Program-made: the position numbers and the translations under genes
Origin: Cynocephalus volans
Lineage: Eukaryota > Chordata > Mammalia > Dermoptera > Cynocephalidae
Assembly: GCF_027409185.1 (NCBI RefSeq)
Contig: NC_084462.1
Location: forward strand, 186,500,071 to 186,564,070
Direction: 5' to 3'
Length of the DNA: 64,000 bases
Notes under the pieces: model-generated
What the model saw: the letters and a program-made list of their open reading frames with translations, nothing else
What the model was told of the DNA's origin: nothing
The model's database searches: none
Shown here: positions 32,831-45,890 of the stretch, one piece after another
How positions within the stretch are numbered: the stretch's first letter is position 1
Layout: the number at the start of each line of letters is the position of its first letter

Positions 32831-33474
32831 GAAAAGTTTTCTACTGAACCTTTTTGAGACTATGTTATAAGACTGTAAGTCACGTTCAACGTTACTGGGA
32901 AATATTGGTTTTACCTTTATTGCTTGTTTAGACAACCGTAATCATACTTTGCTGCAAACAGCAAGTCCTGATCTTTCTGCTGGTAACTGTCATTCTGATG
33001 TCAATTTGGTTTTCTTAGCCCTTTTGCGCACAGCTCAGGCATGATCCCTTGCACACCTCTCAGGAGGCAGCCTGGAGCCTGGACTGTGGTCTGCACCCAC
33101 ATTCATTCTCTGAGCCTGTGCTTCAGCTACACACCTGCAGGTCAGGAGGTGAGCCAGGTCTCCATGCAGATGCAGCGGCTTCCTCTCCACCTGCTCCTCT
33201 CCCTGCTGCTGTCTCCACTGGCTGCTTCCTAGAGGGTTCCCTTTCTGTCTTTAATTCTTCCAAGGAAGAGTTTCAATGTTGCTGGTGTATGAATTCAGCA
33301 GGGATGGAGAATTCCAGATTCTCACATCACCAGGACATGGCTGGGAGGGAAAGGGGTGCTGCCTGGTTGTTGGCACTTATGGTGTCCTGTGGACACAGCA
33401 AAAACAATTCCGATTCACAGGGACTGCGGTTATCACCTTTCTACCTTCTAGAATGTGATATATAAAGATATTTC
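32831..33474. other. No gene recognised
   Basis: A short frame at 33169-33232 has a hydrophobic, signal-like stretch (LPLHLLLSLLLSPLA), but nothing downstream supports a gene. Confidence 0.4.
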
Positions 33475-34358
33475 ATAACCCATCAACAGAAGGATTAAAT
33501 GATCAATTAAAAATGGGCAAGGAATGGAATACACCTTAAAAGTGAATAAGAGAAATATCTGAAGAGCAAATGAAAAGATAGTCAATGTCATCAGTTATCA
33601 GGAAAATACAAATAAAAACACAAGGTAGCACTTCAGATCCACTAAAGTGGCCCCAATGTTTAAAGGAAATGAATAAGTATCCTCATGGATATGTAAACAT
33701 TGGAAAAATTGCAGAGAGCTGGTGTTCAGGCAAAATGGTAGAACTACTGTGGCCACGATTCTGGCAGTTAAGTAAACAGTTTAATGCAGAATTCGCCATG
33801 ACCCAGTAATTCCACTCCTATTTATATGCCAAGATAAGTGAAAAGAGGTGCCCAACAGAAATTTCCATGAATGATCACAGCAGCACTATTCACAGGAGCT
33901 AAAAAGTAAATAATTCCAAACTTTCACTCACATGTGTTGATAAAGAAATGTGGTAGAATTGGAAAGTATTCACCTATAGAAATGAATGAGGTACTGACAC
34001 ACGCTACAACAAGAATGAACTTTGAAAACATTACACCATGTAAAAGAAGCAGGCACAAAAGACCACATATTATATAATTCCATTTTTATGAAATATGCAG
34101 AATAGGTGCATCCATAGAGACAGAAATCATATTAGTGGTTTCTAGGGGCATTCAGAGACAGGAATGAAAAGTGACTGTGTGTAGGGTGTGGGCTTTACTG
34201 TTGAGGCAATGAAAATGTTCTGTAACTAGACACTGGTGATAGCTAACAAACCGTGTGAAAATATTGTGTCACTAGACTGTATAGTTTAATATGGTTAAAA
34301 TGGTGAATGTAATTTTATATAAATTGTACCATCACATGCCTTAAAGAAAACATATATA
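33475..34358 (+). mobile_element. Old LINE-1 3' end
   Basis: ORF2 C-terminal and 3' UTR-like sequence (ATCAGGAAAATACAAATAAAAAC, GTAATTCCACTCC, GGTTAAAATGGTGAATGTAATTTTATAT). Highly diverged from the L1 next to it. Confidence 0.65.
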
Positions 34359-34522
34359 TTTTTTTTAAATTTTATTTTGTCGATATACATTGTGGCTGAT
34401 TATTGCTCCCCATCACCAAAACCTCCCTCCCTTCTCCCTCCCCCCCAACAATGTCCTTTCTGTTTGCTTGTCGTATCAACTTCAAATAATTGTGGTTGTT
34501 ATATCTTCTTCCCCCCCCCCCG

Positions 34523-34568
<46 letters not shown>

Positions 34569-35412
34569 TTATATATTAATTTTTAGCTCCCACCAATAAG
34601 TGAGAACATGTGGTATTTCTCTTTCTGTGCCTGACTTGTTTCACTTAATATAATTCTCTCAAGGTCCATCCATGTTGTTGCAAATGGCAGTATTTCATTC
34701 GTTTTTATAGCTGAGTAGTATTCCATTGTGTAGATGTACCACATTTTCCGTATCCACTCATCCGATGATGGGCATTTGGGCTGGTTCCAACTCTTGGCTA
34801 TTGTAAAGAGTGCTGCGATAAACGTTGGGAAACAGGTATACCTTCGACTTAATGATTTCCATGCCTCTGGGTATGTTCCCAACAGTGGGATAGCTGGGTC
34901 GTATGGTAGATCTATCTGCAATTGTTTGAGGAACCTCCATACCATTTTCCACAGAGGCTGCACCATTTTGCAGTCCCACCAACAATGTATGAGAGTTCCA
35001 TTTTCTCCGCAGCCTCGCCAGCATTTATCGTTCATAGTCTTTTGGATTTTGGCCATCCTAACTGGGGTTAGATGGTATCTCAATGTGGTTTTGATTTGCA
35101 TTTCCCGGATGCTGAGTGATGTTGAGCATTTTTTCATATGTCTGTTGGCCATTTGTATATCTTCCTTAGAGAAATGCCTACTTAGCTCTTTTGCCCATTT
35201 TTTAATTGGGTTGCTTGTTTTCTTCTTGTACAGTTGTTTGAGTTCCTTATATATTCTGGATATTAATCCTTTGTCAGATATATATTTTGCAAATATTTTC
35301 TCCCACTCTGTTGGTTGTCTTTTAACTCTTTTAATTGTTTCTTTTGCTGTGCAGAAGCTTTTTAGTTTGATATAATCCCATTTGTTTATTTTTCCTTTGG
35401 TTGCCCGTGTAA
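34359..35412 (-). mobile_element. Young LINE-1, 5'-truncated
   Basis: The tail shows as the plus-strand T-rich start at 34359, with a (GT)n microsatellite at 34524-34565 in the 3' UTR. The ORF2 C-terminus is open for 189 codons (35152-34583; [48 protein letters not shown]). An open end of ORF2 implies recent activity relative to the other L1s here. Confidence 0.88.
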
Positions 35413-35647
35413 ATTCAACTTGTTTTTACATTAATCGTTTTAAGGTAATAGAAACCACATTTTAAAGGAACCCACAAAGGAAATGAAAAAAATAATAATA
35501 AGAGTTCCTGAGAAAGACTTCTACTGAACAAGGACTGAAAGGAAACCCTGTTTATCTTCTGCACCTGCTCTTCAGTGGAAATTCCGTACTAAGTGTGCAC
35601 TGAGCTCCTCCTACCACCAAGTCCACGCCTGTCTTCCAGCAGAGGTT
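35413..35647. other. 3' flank of the V pseudogene with E-box
   Basis: It holds CAGGTG on the minus strand at 35562-35567, 80 bp beyond the nonamer. The CTCF-like block is too degraded to call. Confidence 0.45.
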
Positions 35648-36110
35648 TGTTTGTATCTGGGCTTGAACTGAGTTCCCCTCACTGTATTTCTTGCTCAGTA
35701 GTACATGGTGGTGTCCTGGGATCTCAGGCCACTCCTAGTTAAACAAGATTGGCTCCTGGAGGTTTCCCTCATGATGCTGACTTGGGATTTAAGAGTTGTG
35801 CTTCCACACACCTCATATCACACTGACCCACTCCAGTCCCCTTTCTGGAGGCTGGTGGATCCAGTGCCCATCACAGCTGGTTAATGAGAATCAAGAAATA
35901 GTGCAAGTGAGGAACAGGTTCTGTGAGGGCCTCACCAGGCACAGCTGTGTTTCCTGCAGCTGCGACTTGGACAGGAAACCTAGGGATAAGGAGCATCACC
36001 ATCAGTCAAACACACTGGAAACCCCATGCCCAAGTCCCTTTCCTGAAGTCCCAGAGACACTCACAGCAGGGAATGGCCACCAGGCAGAGGAGCAGCCCCA
36101 CGACATCCAT
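35648..36110 (-). pseudogene. IGHV pseudogene, clan II (IGHV2/IGHV4-like)
   Basis: The whole cassette is visible but dead. The leader exon is 36110-36065 (MDVVGLLLCLVAIPC, 46 nt, GTGAG donor). The V exon is 35979-35687 after a CCTAG acceptor. Framework 1 begins SQLQETQLCLVRPSQ with a stop after LTCTIS. WIHQPPERGLEW is present, and further stops lie in CDR2. Framework 3 is open (KSQVSIMRETSRSQS) but the second conserved cysteine codon is TGA. The RSS (35648-35686) has heptamer TACAGTG, a 23-bp spacer and nonamer ATACAAACA. Clan II is inferred from FR1 and the leader. Confidence 0.85.
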
Positions 36111-37879
36111 GCTCTGATGTAGAGCTCCTGGTGGAAGGAGACTGGGTTTGCTTCTTCCAGGGCTGAGCGTTCAGCCTGACACTGGGGTCTGCTTTGCACG
36201 AGGGAGGTCTCACTGGTTATAAGTGTGGAGGTGAGAGGAGGGTGTCGACCTACCCTTCACTTGTGCAGAATGTTTTACCTTTTGCTGCTGAAAGGAAATT
36301 TGGAGGCAGAACTTCAAAGACTCTTCTTTGCCTCACTGCCTGGTCATCATCCGGTCTCCAGAAAAATATTAAGAGAAATGGAAATGGAGAATGCAGAGTT
36401 TGTCATCACAGAACATGTAGAAATGCTTCAAGTGATTTCTGGTTCCAGGAGAAGTCCGTGACCTTTTGATCCTCACATGCTCCATTCCCATGTCTGGTCT
36501 TTGAAACTGATGGTCAGTCAGTGGCCTCAGTCTCTCTGCACACACATCGCTTATGTGTGACTTCAATAAAACAGTTGTGCTTCTGGAGAATCTTGGAGTT
36601 GGTTCCCTTCAGAACAGGCAGACTTTCCTCAGATAGACAGATACGAGTATGTGCCTTTGTGGGGTGTGTGTGTATTTTAGAGAAACAGAGAGACAGAGAG
36701 ACAGAGAGGCCTCTAGTACATCCTGCTTCTCAGAGACAGTTACCAAGGCAAACATGTAGACACGAATATCCCTCCACTTTTGGAACAACCACATGGGATT
36801 AGAAATATTACTGTGGAAATTTCTAGAAAACTCCATCTTCCTCAGTCTCATTCACAAATCATCTATTCACATTCCTGCCCCAACACTTCTAACGTCAGTC
36901 TTAACGGTCACATCAGACTCAGTCTTGAGGTTCATAATCTCATCACTTGCTTCTGCTCAGAGGTGACTCCTCGGTGGTGTTTTCTCCAGGGCAGATCCTC
37001 CTGCACCTGCAGACCTGTGACATGGACACGCTCTGTGCCCTGCCTCCCCTTACCCAATGTACTCTGGTGATTCATGTCCAAGATGATGACTATATCCCAT
37101 CCCTTTCACCTGGGACTCAATGGATCACAGCAACTCTGAATGTCAGCTGGGCATATGGTGCCAGTGTCGGGGTTCTGGTCCATTTCTACTGTTTGGTGAT
37201 GACACTGCATGACCCACGGCTTCTGTCTTTGGGATTCTAGTCCCACCATTTTTGGCACACTTTCTTTCTCAATTTGAAATTGTTTGTGTTTGCAGTTGAT
37301 TATTTCTTTTAGCCCTTTTTATTTAAAAGGAACTGCAAGAAGTTGTAAGTTGTGAAATTGTATTAAAATAGATGTACAAATTGCTCCCTTATGACAGTAC
37401 AAGTCATACAGCAGACGATCTTAGGTAAACACAATAGAAACAATGACTTTGAAATGGAGAAGGTGTACAAATAAAAAATAGAGACTATACATTACATCTG
37501 TGTAAATCATCAGATTCCAAATAAGAAAATGGTAAATTGATTGGAGTAAATGACCTGTTTTCTCAGAGTGTGGGGTTTAAGAAAAATTTAGACTCAAGTG
37601 TAGAATGGTGGAGTAGGTGTAAAGGCACAGATTTGCTCATTGAAATGGAAAATGCAGAAACCTACACACAAAAAAGAAAACAAACAAACAAACAAATAAG
37701 AAACAACAACAACAAAAACATGCTCACAGACTTGCTCTGCACCTGCTCCAGGTGCTGGGCCCTTTGGGCAGAGGGTCAGGAGTGCCACTCTAGATCAGTC
37801 CTGTGTCACCTTCTAGGGTTCTTGCTGCTTTCCCCAGACCAATGTTGTGGAGATTTTCCTCTGTGTTTTACTCTAATAG
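36111..37879. other. Upstream flank of the V pseudogene, no gene
   Basis: No exact octamer was found upstream of the leader. The nearest is CTTTGCAC at about 36193. A short GA-rich stretch lies at 36680-36710. A TGCACCTGCTCCAGG block at 37738 recalls V-gene 3' flanks, but no V exon was found. Confidence 0.4.
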
Positions 37880-38880
37880 TGCCATAGTTTCAGGACTGAA
37901 ATTTAATTATTATTCCACTTTGAGTTGATTTTTGTGTAAGGGTGCAATTTCATTCTTTTGCATGTGGATATCCAATTTTCCCAACAAAATTCTGGAAGAC
38001 ATTTTGCTCTTCTCATTATGTGTTCTTTCCACCTTTGTTAAAAATCACTTGAACATAAATGTTGGGTTTTATTTCTGGGCTCTCTGGACTATATGTCTGT
38101 ATGTCTGTGTGTATGTCATCACTATACTGTTTTGATTATTTTAGCTTTATAATAGATTCTGAACCATGATTAACTCAGAGTTATCTCTGGGATGCAAAGA
38201 CGGTTCAAAAGAAGCAAGTAAATAAATATGATAAATGTCATTACAGAATGAAGGGGAAAAACCTATAATCATCTCAACAGAGGCAGAAAAAGGATTTGAC
38301 ATCCTTCGATATCTTTTTAATAACAAAAATTTCAACAAATTAGTGATAGACATATTATCCTTCACTATATTAACGGTGACATAGGACAATCCCACAGCTA
38401 ATGACATGCTTAACAGTGAAAGTCTGCCTTTGTTAAACATGATCAGAATAAGAACTTCTCTCACCACTTCCTTTCAACATAGAACTGGAAGTCTAGCCAG
38501 AACATTGAGGTAATAAAAATAAATAAATGTCATCCACTTATGAAAGGATAATAAAAACTGTATGTTTGCTGATAACATGATCTCATATATAAAAACCCTA
38601 AAGACTCTGCCTGTTAACTGTGAGAACCAACAAACACATTTAGTAATATTGCATCCTAAAAAATCAGCACATAGAAAGCAGTAGTGTTTCTATACACTAA
38701 CAATAAACTATCTAAAAATAAATCAGTAAAACAATTCTATTTACAATAGCATCAGAAAAAATAATTAAATTCCTGGGAATAAATGTAACCAAATTGCTTA
38801 AAGATTTGAATATTGAAAACTCTAAAGCATTGATAAAAACTTGTAAGTAAAGGGCAGACACAAAAGTGCAGATCAAGGAA
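37880..38880. mobile_element. LINE-1 fragments, both orientations
   Basis: 37880-38160 is antisense ORF2 (TTGAGTTGATTTTTGTG, GGATATCCAATTTTCCCA). 38165-38880 is sense ORF2 including the RT region (ATCATCTCAACAGAGGCAG). Both are full of stops. Confidence 0.7.
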
Positions 38881-38929
38881 GCTACAGAGCACCTAACAGG
38901 ATGAATCAAAGCAAAAGAAATGAAGCACA

Positions 38930-39200
38930 AACACGCACATGCACACGCGCACATATATACACGTACACACACATGCACACATGCACATATGTACACGTAC
39001 ACAAACATGCACATATGTACACGTACACACACATGCACACACGCACATATGTACACGTACACACACATGCACACACGCACATATGTACACGTACACACAC
39101 ATGCACACACGCACATATGTACACGTACACACACATGCACACATGCACATATGTACACGTACACACACTCATGTGCACGCACAAGCACACACACACACAT
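38930..39200. repeat. Minisatellite, 34-bp period, alternating purine-pyrimidine
   Basis: About six units of a 34-bp motif starting ACACGTACACACACATGCAC and ending CGCACATATGT, with one 26-bp short unit. Almost every step alternates purine and pyrimidine. All long open frames here are artefacts of this repeat. Confidence 0.93.
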
Positions 39201-39479
39201 ACACACCCATGACCAAGATGTTAAGTGTTATAACATTAAATCCTCAGAACATACCTAACGTGGTCAGGCTAAGAAACGCTTACACATAAAAGAATAAAGG
39301 TAAGAATTACAGAGGATTTCTCGTAAGAATCAAAGCCAACAAAAATTGAGAGATTTGAAATGTTTAAAGTTTGGAAGCTTCAACCAACACCACCTGGGAC
39401 TCTCAATTCAGCTAAATGATCCTCCAAGAGTGACAGAGACCAACAACTCCTCGTATCCACCTTCCATCCAGAAAGGAAT

Positions 39480-39720
39480 AAATATTTGATATAAATTGAA
39501 TAGCACAGCAACTATAGCCAATAAGAATAGATTATATATTTCAAAATAGGAAAGAGTGAATTTCAAATGTCTCACCACAAAAATAAAATGAGGTGATAAA
39601 TACGTTGATCACTTTGACCTAATTATTCCACATTATATACGTTTATCAGAGCACCACATAGTTCCCCACAAATGAATACAATTATGATGTGTCATTTACG
39701 AAAACATTAATAACAAATGA
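39480..39720 (+). mobile_element. LINE-1 3' UTR fragment
   Basis: AGATTATATATTTCAAAATAG, then GAGTGAATTTCAAATGTCT and related blocks, typical of old L1 3' ends. A related piece lies at 58500-58650 and 59215-59300 beside unit 3, so it was probably present before duplication. Confidence 0.55.
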
Positions 39721-41991
39721 GAAGGAGAAATAGCCTCTCTCAGACCACACAGTGGTGAAGGATCAAGGCGTCCCTCAGAATCACGAACGAGGTGAGCACA
39801 GCTGCCAGCACAGCTCCTATTGGACACCTTCAATGTGACAAGTGGATGTAAACAAGCAACAATCACGAGGACACACACACGCAGTCCTTGACCTTCGGGT
39901 GCGACATAAGGGGTCTGGTTTCAGGTCTTGCACATAAGAAGCTTGGACGTCATCGCTCCCATCCAGACAAGAAAATCACTGAACAGACAGAAAATCAGTG
40001 ACTCTTCTTAAATATCTAAAAGAAGTGACGTTACAGGGTACACTACTGTCCCCAAATTGAAGATGCAATCAGGAAGACACAGAGGGTCACAGCTTGTCTG
40101 ATCAGAAACTCATGAGCAGAAACCTGTGTGTGGTCCAGGATGAGGGAAGATACACCAGAGCTGTAGATGAAGGATTGCTGGAGACTCAGGGTGGGGAAAT
40201 CTGAGAGTTGGGTCCGTCCCAAGGGGACAGTCTTAGAGATCCCAACCTTTTAAACTCCACCTCAGCGGTGCGATGAGGTTCTCAATGAAAATACCATAAA
40301 AGAACCCTCATGCTCCCTGCAGAGAAAGGGGGAAGGAGCCATTCTGAGATTCACCAGAGCAGGACGCTCATCAGAAGGTCACCTCAGGAGAAACTAATTT
40401 AGCTGATCCCAAGAGGTGATTACTTCTTCAGAGCATAATTGACCACAGAGAAGAGAAACACCCAACTCTGTCCCCTTCCCTGAGAGCCTTCCAGTCTCGC
40501 CTAAGAGCCTCATGAAGGGAGAAGCGCCTGTGAACGTCACAGCCAGGACACGGCTCACTAAAGGACAGAACTCGTCATAGGACTGTGCAGTGCTTCCCTA
40601 CCACCCACACTACCCACACCCTACACACAACGTTGTGATCTGACAAGTTGTGACCTCTGTGTCCTCCTGACTGCATCTTCAATTCGGGGGACAGGAGTTC
40701 ACCCTGTGAACTCACTTCTTTTACAGATATAAGAAGAGTTACTGATTTTCTGCATACTAACAGGGAAAAACCAAAACACCACATGCACCTTAGACACTAT
40801 TTAAGAAGTCTCTGAAAACCTAGTCCACAGAGGAGACACAAACAAGGACACCAGGGGACATTTTATCCAGTCCGTAGCTAGCCTTGTCATCCTCTTTACA
40901 GTGACTTTACAGTGACTTTTGCAGAGACACAGTTTCTAATTAATAGCTCCAGCCTGTCAATGTTTCTTTCCTGCGTTGTGCTGTTGTCTCACCTCCATTG
41001 CATGTGGTATTTTCTCTTTTTATGAAACATTCGTAAGCCGTAGGTGCCTGCTCAGCACCACGTGAGGTCCCTACCTTCAATGATCAGCCTCATTACTGGG
41101 CCCCTCATCTGCACCTGCACAGGAGACTTGGTAAGAATTGAGCAGGGACCTTGACTCAGGGAGCTGAGTGTCTAGGGACAGATCTAGTGAGAATTTAAAC
41201 AGTGGTAGACAGAGGATGGTATTAGGGCAAGTGTCCGTGATGTCTGAGGGACAGCAGAGAGTGGGCAGGGAGCAGGGCTCTGTCCAGCTGCTTCTCAATA
41301 TCCTCAGGGAATCGCCCCAGGGAACCTGAGATACACAAGTTAGGACACAGTTCCCAGGGCTGCTTTGAGAGGCCCCACCCAGAATGCAGCCCAGCAGGGC
41401 CCTGGTGGGAATTTCTCTCTGTGCTTGTCACCCTGAAACCTCCACAGAGAAGTGTAAGAGCTGTGTCTGGCCCCCAGGCAGCTGCTTCTCCATCCAGGAC
41501 ACTGGAGGATGGACAGAGAGTGGGACAAATAATGAACATCAGTGTCCATGGTGTGGATGAGGAACCAGAGGATAAACTGCCCCAGGCAGGACACGGACCC
41601 CATGGACAGATTTCCTGAGGGATGATCATAACCATGTGGCAGCACGTGTGCTTGACTGAGGAAAAAGACCACTTAGGGACACTGTGCGCCTGGACTGAGC
41701 TAACCTTTAGGGAAAAATATTGTTGATCACGTGAAGATAAGAATCTTTACAATGATTTGTGTGTCAGGAAAGAGAACAGGTCATGTTCACACCTGAGAAA
41801 TGAAAGGTCCCAGTGAGTGGAAACATCTTATCTACAAATGAGGAAAGTTACTTCAGTCTGTGTTGCCTGCAGTGAGAACATGGGAATTAGAGTCACAAAC
41901 AACAAAGCAGGAAATGACCCTGAGGGACATCTGAGAGTCAGCAGAGCAGAGGAAACCTCAGATCCCAAGAGGAATCCCCACCCCCTCTCTG
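39721..41991. other. 3' flank of IGHV gene 2, no gene
   Basis: Duplicated non-coding DNA. A direct repeat ACAGTGACTTT occurs at about 40900. No coding gene was recognised. Confidence 0.55.
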
Positions 41992-42044
41992 CACCTGCTC
42001 CATGGGGCACAGGAGCTGGGTGGACCTTGAGCGCTCCCTGCAGC
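41992..42044 (-). promoter_or_regulatory. E-box plus weakened CTCF-like motif (gene 2)
   Basis: CAGGTG (41992-41997) lies 74 bp, and GCTGCAGGGAGCGC (42031-42044) 27 bp, beyond the nonamer, as in genes 1 and 3. The G-run is broken by an A (GGGAGC instead of GGGGGC), which should weaken CTCF recognition. Confidence 0.42.
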
Positions 42045-42071
42045 CCAGACCACTCCTGTATCTTGCAGGGA

Positions 42072-42110
42072 GGTTTGTGTCTGGGCTCATGCTGACTTCC
42101 TGTCACTGTG
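42072..42110 (-). other. V-RSS, 23-bp spacer (gene 2)
   Basis: Heptamer CACAGTG (42104-42110), 23-bp spacer, nonamer ACACAAACC (42072-42080). Canonical. Confidence 0.93.
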
Positions 42111-42551
42111 TCTCTCGCACAGTAATACACGCCCGTGTCCTCATCGGTCACAGAGCTCAGCTGCAGGGAGAACTGGTTCTTGGACGTGTCTCTGGTGATG
42201 GAGGTGCGGCTCTTGACGGACGGGTTATAACCTGTGCTTCCACTATAACTGATGTATCCCATCCACTCAAGGCTCTTCCCCGTGGGCTGGTGGATCCAGT
42301 TCCAGTAGTAATCACTGGTTGTGATGGAGAATCCAGAGACTGTGCACGTGAGGGAGAGGGTCTGCGAGGGCTTCACCAGTCCTGAGCCCGACTCCTGCAG
42401 CTGCACCTCGGACAGGACACCTGGAGACAAGGAGAATCAATCACTGTCAGTCACATGCAGTCACAACCATATCGTAGACCCATGTGTGACATCTGAGACA
42501 CTCACCTTGGAGAGCTGTCACCAGGCAAAGGAGAAGACCCCACAGTCTCAT
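42111..42551 (-). CDS. IGHV4-like variable segment 2 (clan II), apparently functional
   Basis: Antibody heavy-chain variable segment. The leader exon is 42551-42506 ([15 protein letters not shown]) and the V exon 42420-42111, with GTGAG donor and CCAG acceptor. The mature domain starts [16 protein letters not shown] and has [29 protein letters not shown] and GVYYCAR, with no stop. It is the copy closest to the clan II consensus. One notable change is WIHQ for WIRQ: the arginine normally buried under the framework is histidine. CDRs differ from genes 1 and 3 while the leader and RSS are nearly unchanged, as expected of recent paralogs. Confidence 0.92.
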
Positions 42552-42663
42552 CTTCTGTTAGATCTCAACTCTGCCTTCCCCAGACACCTGAGCCCTGTCT
42601 GAGGACAGACCTGTGAGCTTCCACCACCCATGAGTCTACATTTACCCTAGAGCTTGAAGGAAA

Positions 42664-42671
42664 ATTTGCAT
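42664..42671 (-). promoter_or_regulatory. VH octamer ATGCAAAT (gene 2)
   Basis: An exact octamer on the coding strand, 113 bp upstream of the leader ATG. Confidence 0.88.
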
Positions 42672-44504
42672 GTGGGAGAGCTCTGTCCTTATAAGCGGTA
42701 AGGAACTGAGGTGGGACTTCTGCATTTTTGATGGGCCTATATTCTATTATTTTCTGAAAATTACATGACATATAATTATCAGATGTGAAAGAACACTCCA
42801 TAATGTGGCCCCAGATTTCTTAGCCCAGATCTATCTTCCTTCTGCCTTCTCTTGTGCCTTGTCTTGGGCCCAGCCCAGCTTTTCCCACAAACTCAGGCTC
42901 TGATTCGTGCTATTACAGTTCTGATCACAGCACAAACCCTGCTTCCTTTCCCTGCACCCTCTCCTGTCATGTGCTTCTCATCACACCTGAGAGCTTGTTA
43001 CATTGTTACATGGTTGCTGTTCCATGTGTTCCAGGCCTGCCTTGTGCTCTGTCCACCATGTGATACAAGACACAGCACATGGGAACCCACAGGGACTCTG
43101 CAAAATACAGCATCCTGTACATGACTGAGGAAACTGATTCTCACTGTTTGGAAAAGATAAATGGACTCTTTTAAATGCGCCTTAACAAGGTAAATCCTGT
43201 GCTTCTAATGTGTTCGAATTTTCAACAGAAATTCAGTTCTCACCCTTATTATTTTAAACATTGATGTAATTCTTTCATTTAGTCCTACAATCACATCAGA
43301 TATCCCCGCTTGTGAAAATATCAATCACAATGGTTAACATGCAAGCAGTAATAATATCCCTAATATGAAAGTTTAAAAACACACTTCCCTTTGATGTCGC
43401 TGCATTGGGGCCCATGACAGCCACTCCATGACTGTGGTCACTGCCCTCTGAGATGCCGCCCACCACAGAGAAAGAGGCCAGGGGCTGTGCTGGATGCTGT
43501 GCTGTGTCTACTCCTGTGAGCCCCCTCTATGTCCCAAGAGCAGGTCCATGTCATGAAGGGACAGCCCTTGAAGGCTCCTGAATGGATTATAAGTCAGGAG
43601 CTGCTGATGGACAATTCGGGGCTGATTCTTCAGTTCTTGTTAACTCATGAATTTTGCTGAGATTTTACCAAAATGGTAAAAGACCTGAAAAAAGACAAAG
43701 GAAAACAAACACACTGAAATGACAAAGCAAGTATCAGACCCAGGATATGATGTGACATAGGTTTTGGAATTATCAGAGAGGAGATTTAAAATAACTAGGT
43801 GTATGTGCAACTCTGTTTCGGTTTGTTTCTAAACCTTCAGCCGACTCTGCAGAGTCCCAGCTGCCCATGTCGATTTACCCAGGATAATTTATCAGGACGT
43901 TCTGCCTAGTGTAGCAAACACTCCAGCATCTCAGTGCAATAAAGTTTCAAGAACAAATACCTACTGTTTGCTCATTTCTACTCTAATGTGTCCAGGAGGG
44001 AAGTTGCGGTGAGAAGAGGTGTCTGATTCATAACGTCACTCAGGAACCCAGACTCCCACTAGTTTGAGACCCAGAACCTACAGCTTGTGGACTGATGCTT
44101 AATAGAAGGCAGAAGGTGAGGGAATGATGAATTTCAGGTGGACTATTTTTTAACTGTTGTAAATACACTTACCAGGAGCTCTTCTCTGTTAACACATTGT
44201 AAGTGCACAATGCGGTATTGTTAACTGTGGGTGCAGTGTTGTAGAGCAGATCCCTAGAACTTGTTCATCCTGTGCAACTGAAGCTTTGTACCTGTTGAAC
44301 TTTAATTTAATTATCCAGGCTGTGACTGTGTATCTGTGTACCTTTCCTTTGGCTTAATTAATCATATGGTCCTGACTTACATCAAAAGATCAAAAACGTA
44401 TGTTGTCTGACATCTCTGCATGCAAGAGGAAAACAGGTGTTTGGGGGAACTGGAGGGTAACACACTAACCATGTGTCACTTGAGTCTCTCTCTCTCTCCT
44501 GCCC

Positions 44505-44590
<86 letters not shown>

Positions 44591-45439
44591 CAGTGGTGTT
44601 TTTGGAAAATCTAACTTGAGCGATGCCTCTGATTGATGCTGAGCAATTCCTCGTAACATACACAAATGTGAAATGTGAAACTTCACAGCCCTGTTCTGAA
44701 ATATGTCACCGTGTAGAGGAAGACTCTCCCAAGGTATAGATTCAGCAGGACAGCCCTGTGTGTTGTGGACAGTGATTCGTCGCTGTTCCTTGTATCATAA
44801 TGATCCTGCTAGTCTCATATACATGTTGCATATTAACTTGCATTAGGAGTGTTTGTGTTTTGTGGATGGATCTATTTTTTAATTATTTTAAGAAAAAATA
44901 ATATTCAAATTCATTAAGCAGGACTCTCACACCAATGAAAGGATAAAATATATTCAAAAAATGTCTTATATAGAATGTCAGAAAAGGGAGAAAAAATACT
45001 AGCAGAGAGAATTTTATTATGCTTTAAACGACACAATATTAAACACAATGACTATACAAATAATAACCATAATGAGCAGTATTGATATGTTTAATGAATC
45101 AGTACGCAAATGTAAACAACAGCAAAAAAATAAATTACTAAACAGCAATGGCATTGGAGACCAACAGAGAGGTGACTTGAGGTTTTATCTCATGGATTTA
45201 GGAATTATAGGGATCAAAATTCTGAGCGTCACTAAACTTGGATAGGACACAGATTTGTACGTTATTCTCTTCTGAAACACAAATATACAAGAAAGAGAGA
45301 GAGAGAGAGACAAGGAGAGGGAAAGAGAAAACTATCACAGTGAAAAAAGGTAAAATGTTCAAGAATCAGACCTACAAGGCAAGGAAGAAAGGGGGTCATG
45401 GATTGAGAATAACCTTAGAGATCAGAAAGCAACACACCC
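42672..45439. other. Upstream flank of gene 2, with (CA)n
   Basis: Non-coding duplicated DNA. A perfect (CA)n of about 39 repeats lies at 44508-44586. The corresponding tracts in units 1 and 3 are shorter and interrupted. Confidence 0.65.
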
Positions 45440-45890
45440 CATCACGTCAAAATGTGCACGTAACTGTGTTAAATTTCTCTGCCATGAAAAGGAATGACGT
45501 TCCATCTTTCACAGCAACATGGATGACCTTGGAGAAAATAATGTTGAGTGAAATAAGCCAAGCAAAAGGGAAAAAATGCCGCATGTTCTCCATCATAAGT
45601 GAGAGGTAAGAGAGAATGAAGGAAGGAAAGAAAAGCCACAGGGGTGCATTGGTCTTGCAGAGGGACAGAGCAGACCTGGGGTTGTGTAATGGGGTGGAGA
45701 CAAGACGGAGGGGGAAGGACATAAGGGATTAATTGTGCGGGGGACATGAGGAATAATCACAATTTGTAGTAATAGGCATGGTAATAGTACTGATCTGGCC
45801 ACCACATTTTGGGCACAAGTGCCGACGGTAAGCTTTGTACCCTGTGAATATTCATAACCAATAAAATATAATAGAAAATAAAAATTATTG
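45440..45890 (+). mobile_element. LINE-1 3' end
   Basis: The ORF2 end (GCCATGAAAAGGAATGACG, GAGTGAAATAAGCCAAGC), a purine-rich stretch and a 3' UTR ending CATAACCAATAAAATATAAT. It is similar to the end of the L1 at 14450. It is absent from units 1 and 3, so it inserted after duplication or was lost elsewhere. Confidence 0.75.

Noticed and set aside
33169-33232. Signal-peptide-like frame LPLHLLLSLLLSPLA
   Set aside because: It stops at once, with no splice donor or downstream exon recognised.
37733-37800. Possible further V relic (TGCACCTGCTCCAGG block)
   Set aside because: No RSS or V exon remnant is seen upstream on the minus strand; LINE-1 begins at 37880.
38930-39200. CRISPR-like regular repeats
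   Set aside because: Units are directly adjacent with no unique spacers, in a mammalian locus. It is a minisatellite.
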